A program made the position numbers and the translations under genes. From Pseudomonadota bacterium (GTDB lineage Bacteria; Pseudomonadota; Gammaproteobacteria; Steroidobacterales; Steroidobacteraceae), in NCBI GenBank assembly GCA_021792555.1, contig JAJYUL010000003.1, forward strand, positions 83,266 to 147,265: a stretch of DNA of 64,000 nt, read 5' to 3'. Position 1 is the first letter of the stretch, and every line of letters starts with the position of its first letter. The notes below the pieces were generated by a model, which worked only from the letters and a program-made list of their open reading frames with translations, was not told the origin of the DNA and did no database searches. This document shows positions 44,624 through 53,532 of this stretch, one piece after another.

Positions 44624-46069
44624 TTAGAGCCGGTAGGCCCGCTTCGCCAGCCGGTAGGCCAGCTCGTGCGCCACTTCGAGCGCCTCGTCCTCGGGCAGGC
44701 GATGCTCGGCCACGAGCCGGGCGAGGAAGGCGCAATCGATGCGCCGGGCCACATCGTGGCGCGCCGGAATGGACAGGAATGCGCGCGTGTCGTCGTTGAA
44801 GCCCACGGTGTTGTAGAAGCCGGCGGTCTCGGTGGTCTGCTCGCGAAAACGCATCATCCCTTCCGGGCTGTCATGGAACCACCAGGCGGGTCCGAGCTTC
44901 AGCGCCGGGTAGTGTCCGGCGAGCGGCGCGAGCTCGCGGCTGTAGCTCGACTCATCGAGCGTGAAGACGATGATCGTCAGAGCGCGCTCGTTGCCGAAGC
45001 GATTCAGCAGCGGGCGCAGCGCCTCGACGTACTCGGTGCGCGCCGGAATGTCCGCGCCGATGTTCGGCCCGAAACGGCGGTACAGCGGCGTGTTGTGATT
45101 GCGCCAGGCGCCCGGGTGGATCTGCATCACCAGCCCGTCATCGAGGCTCATGCGGGCCATTTCCGTGAGCATCTGGGCGCGGAACGCTTCCGCCTCGGCG
45201 CCCGCGAGCGAGCCGGCGCGCGCCCCGCGCAGCACCCGCTCGAACAGCGCCTCGGCGGCGCGAGGCTCGAGATCCTGCGTGCGCGCCGTGGGGTGGCCGT
45301 GATCGGTGCAAGTCGCCCCGAAGGAGGCGAAGAATGCGCGCCGCACCCGGTGCGCCTCGAGATAGCCGCGCCAGCTGAACACGTCGCAGTCCGCGAGCGC
45401 CCCGAAGCGCTCGAGGCTGGCGAGGAACCCCGGGCTCTCGGCGTCGATAACCGGGTCCGGGCGGTAGGCGCTGATGACTCGCCCGGGCCAGCCGCTCGCG
45501 CGGATCGCCGCGTGATGCTCCAGCGTGTCGAGAGGAGACTCGGTGGTGGCCAGCACCTCGATGCCGAAGCGCTCGAACAGCGCGCGCGGACGGAACGCCG
45601 GCTCCGCCAAGCGCCCGCAGATGCGCTCGTAGGCCGCATCGGCGTTCGCGGCGGTGAGTGGCGTGTCGGTGCCGAACACCTCGGCGAGCACCCAGTCGAG
45701 CCACAGGCGGGTCGGGGTGCCGCGGAAGAGCCCGTAGCGTGCGGCGAAGGTGCGCCAGATCGAGCGCGGGTCGGGCGGCGCCTGGCGCGAACCGTCGGCC
45801 TGCAGCCCGAGCGCCTCGAGCGCCACGCCCTGGCTGTAGAGCATGCGGGTGATGTAGTGATCGGGCGTCAGCAGCAGCGAAGCGGGGTCGCTGAACGGCT
45901 CATTGGCGGCGAACCAGCGCGGATCGGTGTGCCCGTGCGGGCTGATGATCGGCAGTGCGTGTACCTGCGCATAGAGCCGGCGCGCGATGGCGCGCGTGGC
46001 CGGATCCGCCGGAAAGAGCCGATCCGGATGCAGCGCCCCGCTGCGCGCCGGGTTGGAATCGATGTTCAT
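44624..46069 (-). CDS. uxaC: Uronate isomerase
   Basis: 481 residues, amidohydrolase fold. Interconverts D-glucuronate and D-fructuronate. Seen: metal site IISPHGHTDPRWFA, RMLYSQGVALEALG, WLDWVLAEVFG, and ATTESPLDTLEHHAAIRASGW; the YRPDPVIDAE Arg/Asp block and the C-terminal WWFHDSPEGMMRFREQTTETAGFYNTVGFNDDTRAFLSIPARHDVARR are also visible. Follows the GH67 gene by 69 bp on the same strand, so the enzyme that frees glucuronate and the first enzyme that uses it are made together. Confidence 0.96.
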   Translation of the reverse strand: MNIDSNPARSGALHPDRLFPADPATRAIARRLYAQVHALPIISPHGHTDPRWFAANEPFSDPASLLLTPDHYITRMLYSQGVALEALGLQADGSRQAPPDPRSIWRTFAARYGLFRGTPTRLWLDWVLAEVFGTDTPLTAANADAAYERICGRLAEPAFRPRALFERFGIEVLATTESPLDTLEHHAAIRASGWPGRVISAYRPDPVIDAESPGFLASLERFGALADCDVFSWRGYLEAHRVRRAFFASFGATCTDHGHPTARTQDLEPRAAEALFERVLRGARAGSLAGAEAEAFRAQMLTEMARMSLDDGLVMQIHPGAWRNHNTPLYRRFGPNIGADIPARTEYVEALRPLLNRFGNERALTIIVFTLDESSYSRELAPLAGHYPALKLGPAWWFHDSPEGMMRFREQTTETAGFYNTVGFNDDTRAFLSIPARHDVARRIDCAFLARLVAEHRLPEDEALEVAHELAYRLAKRAYRL

Positions 46070-46138
46070 GCTCGCTGCTCACTCGGCGCTGCGCGCCTCA
46101 CGGTGTGCTCCTCAGGGGCTGCTCGCATGCCGCAGCGT

Positions 46139-48385
46139 TCAGCGCGGGACCGGCGCATCGTCCGGCGGGCAGGCCGGGCCGGCGCCCGGGGTGCCTTCCA
46201 CGTAGGGAATGCAGAACGCCTCGTAGGCCTTGAGCGAGTCCGGCGGCGGCGCGACGCCCGCCGGCAGCGGCAGGCGGGAGATCGATTGGAAGTAGGCGAT
46301 GCTCGCATCGCGCCACCACTCGGCATTGTGCACCTGCAGGGTGAGAAAGTCGGCGGTCATGCGGAAGCGATACGGATCGACGTAGCGGGCGAGCTTCAGC
46401 CAGGTGCGGCGCATCCACTTGACCGTCTCGACGCCGCGCGCGTAGTGGCGCACGAGCGAGTCCCAAAGCGTGCGGCCCGAGCGCATCCGGTACGTCCACG
46501 GCACGTGATGAAACCACAGCAGCAGGTCTTGCGGGCAGTGCCTGAGGCTGGCGAACTGCGCCGCCACGTGCGGGGCGTACTGGCCGATCGCGTCGCTGCC
46601 GCTTGCCGTGCGGTTGAAGCCGATGCCGGTGCGGTTCGCGTGGCTGTAGTACGTGCTCGACCAGTCCGGCGGCATGTGCGGGCCCGGATGGACCCAGGGA
46701 CCGGGACCGAAGTGCGTGCCGGCGGCCATCTGGCTGGCGAGGCCGAGCGGGTCCATGTAATCGACCGCCGCTTCGCGCGAAGCCATCATCATGCGCACCA
46801 CCGGGCGGACGAACGCCGGGTCGTTGGTGAAGGTCATGCGCACCCATTGCTCCGCGATGGTGCGCGCGGAGGCCTCGGGGTTCCAGGCGAGCCGCCCGAA
46901 CACGTACCAGTTGGACTGGTTGAAGACCGATCCGCACCAGTCGCGGTCCGAGCCGATGTTGGCGACGCCGGCGATGCCCGTCTGCCGCTCGCCGTAGAGC
47001 GAGCCGTCGATCACCCGCGCGACGGTCGAGCCGCGGCCGCGCGCCCAGGTGTCGGCACGCAGCGCCTCCTGAAAGAGCGTGCCGAGATACACCAGACTCG
47101 TCTGCTGACCCAGGTACTCCTTGGTGATCTCGAGCTCGAGCATCAGGTTCGTGTGCGGCATCGCGCCGAACAGCGGATGAAACGGCTCGCGGGGCTGGAA
47201 GTCGAGCGGGCCGTTCTTGACCTGCAGGATCACGTTGCGGTCGAATTTGCCGTCGAGCGGCTTGAAGATGTCGTAGGACTGCTTGACGCGGTCTTGCGAG
47301 TGAGGATTGGTCGAGTAGACGAACGCCCGCCACATGACGATGCCGTGGAAGGGCGCGAGCGCCCGGGCGAGCAGGTTCGCACCCTGCGCCTGCGTGCGGC
47401 CGTAGTTCTCCGGGCCGGGCTCGCCTTCGGAGTCGGCTTTCATCAGGAAGCCGCCGAAATCCGGCACATAGCGGTAGACCTCGGCGACCTTGCGGCGCCA
47501 CCAGGCCTGCACCGCCGGGTCGAGCGGGTCGGCGCTCTTCAGCCGGCCCACCGTGATGGGCGCGCTGAACGGCACAGAGAGGTAGACGTGAATGCCGTAG
47601 GGGCGCAGCACGCCGGCGAGCGCCGCGATCTTGGCGAGATACAGCGGCGTCAGGACGTACGGGCTGGCGTTGACGTTGTTCAGCACCACGCCGTTGATGC
47701 CGATCGACGCACACGCTCGGGCGAAGTCGGTGTAGCGCGGCGAGAGATACTGCGGCAGCTCGTCCCACTTCCAGATCGAGTCGCCCGCATAGCCGCGCTC
47801 CACGCTGCCGTCGAGGTTGTCCCAGAAATCGAGCACGCGGTGGCGGATCTTCGGACGCGCGGCGAGGGAGAGCTTGCCGATGGGCCGGCGCGTCTGGATC
47901 CGCCGCAGGAAACGGAAGGCGCCATAGAGCACGCCGACGTCGGTATTGCCGGCGATGACGGTGGCGCGGCGGCCGTGCACGAGGAGCGTGCGGATCACGT
48001 AGCCCTCCGAGCCGACCCGGCGCAGGCCAAGGGCCAGCCCGCGGATCAGCGCTGAGCTGCGCGGCGTGCCGATCACGATGGCCCCGGCCGCCGTGACCGA
48101 GTGCGTGACCGCCGGAGGCTGGCCGAGCATGCCCGTCAGTCCGCGCTCGAGCTCCGCCTGCGCCGCCCGCAGCGTGGGGGAGCGCTTCCGGGGCGCCACC
48201 AGTTCCGTGGCGGCGCGCCGGTAGCGGTTGAGCCATGCGCCGCGCACCGGCACGTAGCGCAGCCAGAGCCGGTAGCCGTCCGCGGCGTGCGCAGGGGCGG
48301 GGAGGGCGAACAGCGTGATGAGCCCTGCGGCCGCGAGCAGCAGTGTCGATCTACGGCGCCTTCTCGAATGCGTCAACTGCAGCAT
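46139..48385 (-). CDS. Alpha-glucuronidase, GH67
   Basis: 748 residues from ATG 48385, which has GGGGGG directly upstream; an in-frame ATG at 48415 lies 30 bp earlier and is less likely. Signal peptide (STLLLAAAGLITLFALPAPAHA). N-terminal beta domain (TAAGAIVIGTPRSSALI), barrel with catalytic acid region GGFLMKADSEGEPGPENYG, the Asp of NGPLDFQPREPFHPLFG and Glu of MLELEITKEYLGQ. C-terminal helical domain with WSSTYYSHANRTGIGFNRT and LLLWFHHVPWTYRM. GH67 enzymes release (4-O-methyl)glucuronate from the non-reducing end of aldouronic acids. Secreted or periplasmic here, whereas many GH67 enzymes are cytoplasmic. Confidence 0.96.
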   Translation of the reverse strand: MLQLTHSRRRRRSTLLLAAAGLITLFALPAPAHAADGYRLWLRYVPVRGAWLNRYRRAATELVAPRKRSPTLRAAQAELERGLTGMLGQPPAVTHSVTAAGAIVIGTPRSSALIRGLALGLRRVGSEGYVIRTLLVHGRRATVIAGNTDVGVLYGAFRFLRRIQTRRPIGKLSLAARPKIRHRVLDFWDNLDGSVERGYAGDSIWKWDELPQYLSPRYTDFARACASIGINGVVLNNVNASPYVLTPLYLAKIAALAGVLRPYGIHVYLSVPFSAPITVGRLKSADPLDPAVQAWWRRKVAEVYRYVPDFGGFLMKADSEGEPGPENYGRTQAQGANLLARALAPFHGIVMWRAFVYSTNPHSQDRVKQSYDIFKPLDGKFDRNVILQVKNGPLDFQPREPFHPLFGAMPHTNLMLELEITKEYLGQQTSLVYLGTLFQEALRADTWARGRGSTVARVIDGSLYGERQTGIAGVANIGSDRDWCGSVFNQSNWYVFGRLAWNPEASARTIAEQWVRMTFTNDPAFVRPVVRMMMASREAAVDYMDPLGLASQMAAGTHFGPGPWVHPGPHMPPDWSSTYYSHANRTGIGFNRTASGSDAIGQYAPHVAAQFASLRHCPQDLLLWFHHVPWTYRMRSGRTLWDSLVRHYARGVETVKWMRRTWLKLARYVDPYRFRMTADFLTLQVHNAEWWRDASIAYFQSISRLPLPAGVAPPPDSLKAYEAFCIPYVEGTPGAGPACPPDDAPVPR

Positions 48386-48416
48386 GGTTCCCCCCGCGCG
48401 CGGCATGCGTTGCAAA

Positions 48417-48446
48417 ATGATACCGCTACCAGTACGCTGGCTTCAA
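48417..48446 (-). promoter_or_regulatory. GH67-uxaC promoter with overlapping xylan operator, site 8 (shared with the divergent reductase gene)
   Basis: Operator ATGATACCGCTACCAG at 48417-48432. On the minus strand TTGAAG (48446-48441), 18-bp spacer, TATCAT (48422-48417). On the plus strand TTGCAA (48410-48415), 17 bp, TACGCT (48433-48438) may serve the reductase gene at 48446, with the operator filling the spacer; that promoter would give almost no leader and is tentative. Only 60 bp separate the two start codons, so one operator serves both. Confidence 0.72.
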
Positions 48447-49906
48447 TGACTCAGCGGCGGCTCAGCGAGGCGACCCTGGCGCAGACGCGGCCCGGCACGG
48501 CCCGTCCGGTTTATGACCGCGGCGCCTGCCGGATCGGCTGGGTTCACTTCGGTCCGGGCGCGTTCCATAGGGCGCATCAAGCTTACTACGCCGATCGGCT
48601 GCTCGGCCGCGATCCGCGCTGGGCGATCAGCGCCGTCTCGCTGCGCAGCGCCGCCGTGCGCGATGCGCTCGCGCCGCAGGACTATCTTTACTGCCTTGCC
48701 GAACTCGCCGAGCAGCCGCAGTTGCGGGTCATCGGCGCGCTGCGCGAGATTCTGGTTGCGCCCGCCGACTGCGGCGCGGTGTTCGCCCGCCTGGTGGCCC
48801 CCGACACCCGATTCGTCACCCTGACGGTCACCGAGAAGGGCTACTGCCTTGGCGGGGACGGACGGCTGGATTTCGCCCACCCGGACATCGCGCACGACCT
48901 GCGCTCGGGCGCTCGGCCGCGCACTGTGATCGGCTTTCTGGCCGAGGGGCTGCGGCGGCGGCGCGCGCGCGGACACACGCCCTTCGTCGTGGCGAGCTGC
49001 GACAATCTGCCGGACAACGGACCGACGCTGCGCGCGGCGGTCGCTGCGTTTACGGCGCGCACCGACCCGGGGCTCGCCCGTTGGATCGACAGCGAGGTCG
49101 CCTTTCCGCGCACCATGGTCGACAGCATCACGCCGGCCACCGATGCGGCGCTCATCGAGCGGGTTGCCCGGGCGAGCGGACTGCAGGATGAGTGGCCGGT
49201 GCAGCGCGAGCCGTTTATCCAATGGGTCATCGAGGACCTGCCGCAGGTGCGGCTGGCCGATTGGGCATCGGTCGGCGTTACGCTGGCGGCCGATGTCTCG
49301 CGGTATGACCGCGCGAAGCTGCGGGTCGTCAACGGGGCGCACTCGACGCTCGCGTACCTCGGTCTGCTGCGCGGCCGAACGACGGTGGCGGAAGCGATGG
49401 CCGATGCGCCGCTTCAGCGGCTCCTCGAGCGGCTGTTGCGGGAGGACATCGCGCCGAGTCTGCAGGGCGGCGGGGCGCTAGAGGTGAGGGGTTACATCGA
49501 CGCGACGCTCGAGCGCTTGCGCAATCCGAGCGTACGGCATCAACTGGCGCAGATCGCGTGGGACGGCTCGAAGAAGCTGCCGGTTCGGCTGCTGGCGGCC
49601 ATGGCCGAGGCGCTTGCGGCCGGCCGCCCGCTCGAGCGCCTGGCGCTGCCGATCGCGGCCTGGATGCGTTTCGTCGTCGCGCGCACGCGCGCCGGAGGCC
49701 CCCTGACCGACCCACAGGCCGAGCGGCTGCTCGCAATCGGACGATTCTGCACCGACGAGGCGGAACGGGATGTCGCGCGCTTTCTCACGCTCGGCGAGCT
49801 GTTCGCACCGCCGGTGGCCGCAGCGCCGGCATTCGTGCGTGCGCTGGTGAATGCCTACCGCGGGCTCGGCGCGAGCGGTTCGCTGGCTGAGTTCGAGGAC
49901 GCATAG
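48446..49906 (+). CDS. uxuB: Mannitol-dehydrogenase-family oxidoreductase, probable D-fructuronate reductase (D-mannonate oxidoreductase)
   Basis: 486 residues. NAD(H)-dependent; reduces D-fructuronate to D-mannonate. N-terminal Rossmann part with WVHFGPGAFHRAHQAYYADRL. TLTVTEKGYCLG, CDNLPDNG and MVDSITPATD are the family block, and the catalytic Lys/Asn/His set is in KLRVVNGAHSTLAYLG. The wider family also includes mannitol and altronate enzymes; fructuronate is favoured because uxaC and ManD flank the step. ATG 48446 is chosen because the homology starts there; open frame upstream is antisense to GH67. Confidence 0.92.
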   Translation: MTQRRLSEATLAQTRPGTARPVYDRGACRIGWVHFGPGAFHRAHQAYYADRLLGRDPRWAISAVSLRSAAVRDALAPQDYLYCLAELAEQPQLRVIGALREILVAPADCGAVFARLVAPDTRFVTLTVTEKGYCLGGDGRLDFAHPDIAHDLRSGARPRTVIGFLAEGLRRRRARGHTPFVVASCDNLPDNGPTLRAAVAAFTARTDPGLARWIDSEVAFPRTMVDSITPATDAALIERVARASGLQDEWPVQREPFIQWVIEDLPQVRLADWASVGVTLAADVSRYDRAKLRVVNGAHSTLAYLGLLRGRTTVAEAMADAPLQRLLERLLREDIAPSLQGGGALEVRGYIDATLERLRNPSVRHQLAQIAWDGSKKLPVRLLAAMAEALAAGRPLERLALPIAAWMRFVVARTRAGGPLTDPQAERLLAIGRFCTDEAERDVARFLTLGELFAPPVAAAPAFVRALVNAYRGLGASGSLAEFEDA

Positions 49907-50077
49907 AGCGTCGCCGCGATGGCGCGCAACGCCTCGGCCAGGGCCTGCGCGTGCGGCGCGGCACGTTGGCAATGAGTGGCTCGGTCTAAAGACGCGCGTT
50001 GCCGCGATGGGGGCCGGTGCGGGCGCATCTGACATGATGGCGGGCGCAGGTTGGAAATTTCATTTTCGAGGTATCAG

Positions 50078-50977
50078 GTGACTGAATCATCGGCTGCAGA
50101 GGTCCTCTCCATCGCGCACGGCGAGTATGCGCTCGAGATCCTGCCGGGGCTGGGCGGCGCGCTCGCCGGCATGCGCTTTCGCGGACGAGAAGTGCTGCGG
50201 CGCGCGCCGCCGGGCGCCGCCGAGCCGCTGAGCAGCGCGGGCTTCCCGCTCGTGCCGTTCGCCAACCGAATCGCAAACGGACGCTTCCGTTTCGGGCCCC
50301 GTCAGGTGCAGCTGGCGCGCAACGCACCCGGTCAGCTCCACCCGCTGCATGGCCAGAGCTGGCGCGCGCCCTGGGCGGTCGAGTCCCACGATGCGCGCCA
50401 GGCGGTACTCGCGTTCGAGTATGCCCCGGGCGAGTGGCCGTGGCCGTACCGGGCGCAGCAGGTGTTTACGCTGCGGGAGTCGGGTCTTGAGGTGCGGCTG
50501 ACGCTCGAGAACCGCGCGAGCGAGCCGATGCCGGCCGGCATCGGCTGGCATCCCTACTTTCGCCGCACGCCCTTGACGCGCCTGCGCGCTGAAGTCGCGG
50601 GCGTGTGGCTCGCCGATGAGCAGTGCCTGCCGAGCTCGCTTGCGCCGGCGCGCCGGATTGTGGACTGGAGCCGAGGTGAGCGCCTGCCGGAGAAACTCAT
50701 CGATCACTGTTACACCGGCTGGAGCGGCCGGGCCGACATCGTGATGCCGGAGGAGCAGCTGTGTGTACGGATCGAGGCCGGGGAGCCGCTTCGCTGGCTG
50801 CACGTGTACGTTCCGCCCGGGGAGTCTTTCCTGTGCGTCGAGCCGGTGAGCCACATGCCCGATGCGCTCAACCGGGCCGAGTCGCCGGCGGTGAGCGGCC
50901 TGCGTGTGCTGCCGCCCGGTGGAACGCTCGCGGGCGCGGTCACGCTTGCGGTGAGTTGCGAGCCGAGCGATGCCTGA
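50078..50977 (+). CDS. Aldose 1-epimerase family protein
   Basis: 299 residues from GTG 50078, with GAGG 6 bases upstream; a TTG at 50051 would add nine residues. GalM-type beta-supersandwich with FPLVPFANRIANGRF (Arg contact), LHPLHGQSW (catalytic-His region), GIGWHPYFRR, and the C-terminal SFLCVEPVSHMPDALNR carrying the conserved Glu. Interconverts alpha and beta anomers; here it would speed mutarotation of xylose or glucuronate for the isomerases. Follows the reductase in the same direction after 171 bp; no operator is seen in that gap. Confidence 0.9.
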   Translation: MTESSAAEVLSIAHGEYALEILPGLGGALAGMRFRGREVLRRAPPGAAEPLSSAGFPLVPFANRIANGRFRFGPRQVQLARNAPGQLHPLHGQSWRAPWAVESHDARQAVLAFEYAPGEWPWPYRAQQVFTLRESGLEVRLTLENRASEPMPAGIGWHPYFRRTPLTRLRAEVAGVWLADEQCLPSSLAPARRIVDWSRGERLPEKLIDHCYTGWSGRADIVMPEEQLCVRIEAGEPLRWLHVYVPPGESFLCVEPVSHMPDALNRAESPAVSGLRVLPPGGTLAGAVTLAVSCEPSDA

Positions 50978-51128
50978 GGAGCCTGAGGCGGTGCGCGAGG
51001 CTGCTCCTTGTCGCTTGAACGCGTGGCGGAACGTGCAGATCCCATCGAGGAGCATATCGCGCCGTCGTGTCAGTCGGCATTGAGAGCATCGGCGGCGATC
51101 CGCACGGGCCGTGAGTGCGGCGGGATGC

Positions 51129-51980
51129 TCAGTTGAGCGGTTCGATATCGTGAAATCGCCGGTAATCGATGCGGTCGATGCCGTCTTCGCCGCGGCTGAG
51201 GATGTCGGCGAACGTGTGCTGCCAGCGCAGATCCTCCGGCAGGTATTCCTGGCGCGCCATCAGCGTCTGGCCAGTCGTCTCGTCGACGCCGCTGAGGGTC
51301 AGGATCAGGAACGCGTTGTCGGTCCGCAGCGTCTCGCTCGTCGCCCCAGCAAGCGGGCTGTCCGGCGTCATCGTGTGCATCAGCGTCCAGCCGTAGAGGA
51401 ACGCAGGCTGCTCGCTGCGGCGCAGCGGCAGGTCGTGGATGCGGCGGATGCGGTAGCCCTCGACGCTGCGCTCCTCGCGCACCAGGCGCAGATGCGCCTG
51501 CGCCTCCATGATCACGTTGTGGCGCTCGTTCGCCGCGCGCAGCATCAGGGTCGGCTGCGCATCGAGCGGCCGGATCACGGCGTGGCGGGCGAAGAGGATC
51601 CGGGCGGTCGGGCGCGAGAAGCGCGCGAACATCATTCCGGCGATCAACGCCAGGCTCATCATGCCGGTGAAGATCTCGAACGAGGCGACGATGTGCGCAA
51701 AAATGGTCTGCGGATGCATGTCGCCGTAGCCGACCGTGGCGAGCGTCTCGACGCTGAAGAAGAAGCGGCCCCAGAACCCCGGCGGGTTCAGATGCGCGAT
51801 GCCGTTCGCCTGCAGGGAGTACAGCGCCGCGAACAGCAGATTGAACGCGAAGAAAAAGCCGCCGAAGCTCAGGAACAGCCGCGGCCAGCTGACCGTCATG
51901 AATACGTGATACAGATCCTGCCAGTGGCGGCGGGGCAGGCCGTGGCGCAGGATCTGCCGGCCCGAGGGTTGGCTGTGCAT
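51129..51980 (-). CDS. Inward-rectifier potassium channel (KirBac type)
   Basis: 283 residues. Slide helix and TM1 (HWQDLYHVFMTVSWPRLFLSFGGFFFAFNLLFAALYSL), pore helix and selectivity filter ETLATVGYGDMHP, TM2 (IVASFEIFTGMMSLALIAGMMFARFSRP), then a cytoplasmic immunoglobulin-like Kir domain. Length equals that of KirBac proteins. ATG 51980 is taken as start; the frame is open upstream without homology. Not obviously linked to the sugar genes on either side. Confidence 0.93.
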   Translation of the reverse strand: MHSQPSGRQILRHGLPRRHWQDLYHVFMTVSWPRLFLSFGGFFFAFNLLFAALYSLQANGIAHLNPPGFWGRFFFSVETLATVGYGDMHPQTIFAHIVASFEIFTGMMSLALIAGMMFARFSRPTARILFARHAVIRPLDAQPTLMLRAANERHNVIMEAQAHLRLVREERSVEGYRIRRIHDLPLRRSEQPAFLYGWTLMHTMTPDSPLAGATSETLRTDNAFLILTLSGVDETTGQTLMARQEYLPEDLRWQHTFADILSRGEDGIDRIDYRRFHDIEPLN

Positions 51981-52397
51981 CTTGGAAGTGGTGCTGGGCA
52001 CGGGTTGACTCGATGGCAAGCTGGGGGCGGCATCCGGCGTGCTGCGAGCGTAGAGAATGCGGTGTCCCCCAGCAAGACGCCCGCCGCGCTGCGCTTCGCG
52101 CCCGCCGCCCTGCGGTGCGCAGAGAGGCTTTGGCGCGGCGCGGGCAGAGAGTGCTCCGGGCGTCTGCGGCGGGTGGTGAGGGGCAGGACGCCGGCTCACG
52201 CCCGGTGAGTCCGCCAGCATGATTGCGCTATCATATGCGCGGGCGGCTCAGGGTCGGAGAGCCCTGCGGTGCTCGGGCGCGGCAAGCGGGTCGGTACTTG
52301 CCGCAGGACGGCGCTGGGGCTGTTGAGCCTGTGTTAAAGTGCCGCAGCCCATGCGTTGGTCGCCCGACACACTTACCCAGAAAAACACAGAGGATCG
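51981..52397. other. Divergent intergenic region between the Kir channel and the LacI regulator
   Basis: 417 bp with no gene that I can support. It contains operator site 9 (52219-52234). An AT-richer stretch at about 52318-52340 (TTGAGC followed by GTTAAAGTG) could hold the regulator's promoter. GC-rich frames here lack motifs and ribosome sites. Confidence 0.5.
52219..52234. promoter_or_regulatory. LacI-type xylan operator, site 9 (probable autoregulation)
   Basis: ATGATTGCGCTATCAT, the most diverged of the ten sites (two core mismatches) but with both outer arms and the central GCG intact. It lies 163 bp upstream of the LacI-family gene. Confidence 0.6.
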
Positions 52398-53465
52398 ATG
52401 AACAAACCGGCGCGCAAATCCCGAACCGGCGCCCGCCGCAGCGTGACCATCAAGGACGTGGCGCGCTATGCCGGCGTCTCGCCGATGACCGTCTCGCGGG
52501 TGGTCAACGGCGGCCAGTATGTGAGCGACACCACGCGCCAGACGGTGATGCAGGCGGTCCGCCAGCTCGGCTACTCGCCGAATCTCGCCGCGCGCAATCT
52601 CGCCAGCGCGCGCGGGGAGCGCATGGGCCTGCTGTACGGCAACCCCAGCGCCTCCTACCTCAGCGAATTTCTGGTCGGCGCGCTCGACGCGGCCACTCGG
52701 CACGGCGTGCAGCTGGTGCTCGAGAAGTGCGAGATGACCCCCGCGGCCTCGCGCCGCGCCGTGCGGCGTCTGGTCGCAGGCGGCGTGGTTGGCGTCGTGC
52801 TGCCACCGCCGCTGTGCGAGTCGGCGGTGATCCGCGCGGAGCTGCAGGCTGCGCGCATGCGCATCGTAGCGGTCGCCGCGGGACGCCCGCCGGCCGACAC
52901 GATGTGCGTCAGCATCGATGATTTCGCCGCGGCGCGCGAGATGACCCGCTACCTGCTCGCGCTCGGGCACACCCGATTGGGGTTCATCAAGGGGCACCCC
53001 AACCAGACCGCGAGCGAGGAGCGCTGGCGCGGCTTCACCGCGGCGGTCGATGAGCATGGCAACCTGCCCGCGCCGCGGGTCGAGCAGGGATTCTTCACGT
53101 TCCGCTCCGGGCTCGATGCGGCGCGCAAGCTGCTCGCCAGCGAGCCGCGGCCGACGGCGATCTTCGCCAGCAACGACGACATGGCCGCAGCGGTGATGGC
53201 CGAGGCGCATCGCCACGGGCTCGAGGTGCCGAACGACCTGACGGTGGTCGGCTTCGACGACAGCCTGATCGCGGCGAACATCTGGCCGGGGCTGACCACC
53301 ATCCACCAGCCGATCGCGCAAATGGCCGGTGAGGCCGTCGACATGTTGGTCGCCGCCGTGCGCGGTGGCCGGCGCGGCGCGGCCGCCGAGCCGGTGCACC
53401 GCCTGGTCGCTCATGAGCTGATCACCCGCGAGTCGGCGGCCCGGCCGAAGAGCGCCGCCGCGTGA
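52398..53465 (+). CDS. xylR: LacI-family repressor, proposed master regulator of the xylan island
   Basis: 355 residues. HTH at ~16-40 (VTIKDVARYAGVSPMTVSRVVNG), hinge helix region LGYSPNLAARNLASA, then a periplasmic-binding-protein-like effector domain (MGLLYGNPSASYLSEFLVGAL ... FIKGHPNQTASEERWRGF ... IFASNDDMAAAVMAEAHRHGL ... LTVVGFDDSLIAANIWPGLTTIHQP). ATG 52398 fits the family start. It is the only LacI-type protein in the window, and the repeated 16-bp pseudopalindrome is of LacI-operator size. From memory, Xanthomonas XylR is a LacI protein using a very similar TGGTAGCG-type xyl-box; the symbol is given on that analogy. The inducer could be a xylo-oligosaccharide or uronate. Confidence 0.9.
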   Translation: MNKPARKSRTGARRSVTIKDVARYAGVSPMTVSRVVNGGQYVSDTTRQTVMQAVRQLGYSPNLAARNLASARGERMGLLYGNPSASYLSEFLVGALDAATRHGVQLVLEKCEMTPAASRRAVRRLVAGGVVGVVLPPPLCESAVIRAELQAARMRIVAVAAGRPPADTMCVSIDDFAAAREMTRYLLALGHTRLGFIKGHPNQTASEERWRGFTAAVDEHGNLPAPRVEQGFFTFRSGLDAARKLLASEPRPTAIFASNDDMAAAVMAEAHRHGLEVPNDLTVVGFDDSLIAANIWPGLTTIHQPIAQMAGEAVDMLVAAVRGGRRGAAAEPVHRLVAHELITRESAARPKSAAA

Positions 53466-53502
53466 GCCCGCCGGGCGCTTGACAAGGCCTCGCCCCCGGG
53501 GG

Positions 53503-53518
53503 ATGGTAGCGATACCAA
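53503..53518. promoter_or_regulatory. LacI-type xylan operator, site 10
   Basis: ATGGTAGCGATACCAA, 14 bp before the transporter start codon. TTGACA at 53479-53484 is a perfect -35, and the operator begins 18 bp beyond it, so bound repressor would cover the -10 region; no clear -10 hexamer is visible. Confidence 0.78.
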
Positions 53519-53532
53519 ACGAGGGGGTTCCG

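Noticed and set aside
44600..48055. Very long open plus-strand frame (over 1100 codons)
   Set aside because: It is antisense to uxaC and GH67, whose motifs are complete; the frame is Arg/Gly/Ala/His-rich with no domain, as expected from GC-rich codon shadows.
48101..48445. N-terminal extension of the fructuronate reductase
   Set aside because: It would lie antisense inside the GH67 signal region and cross the operator; family homology begins at 48446.
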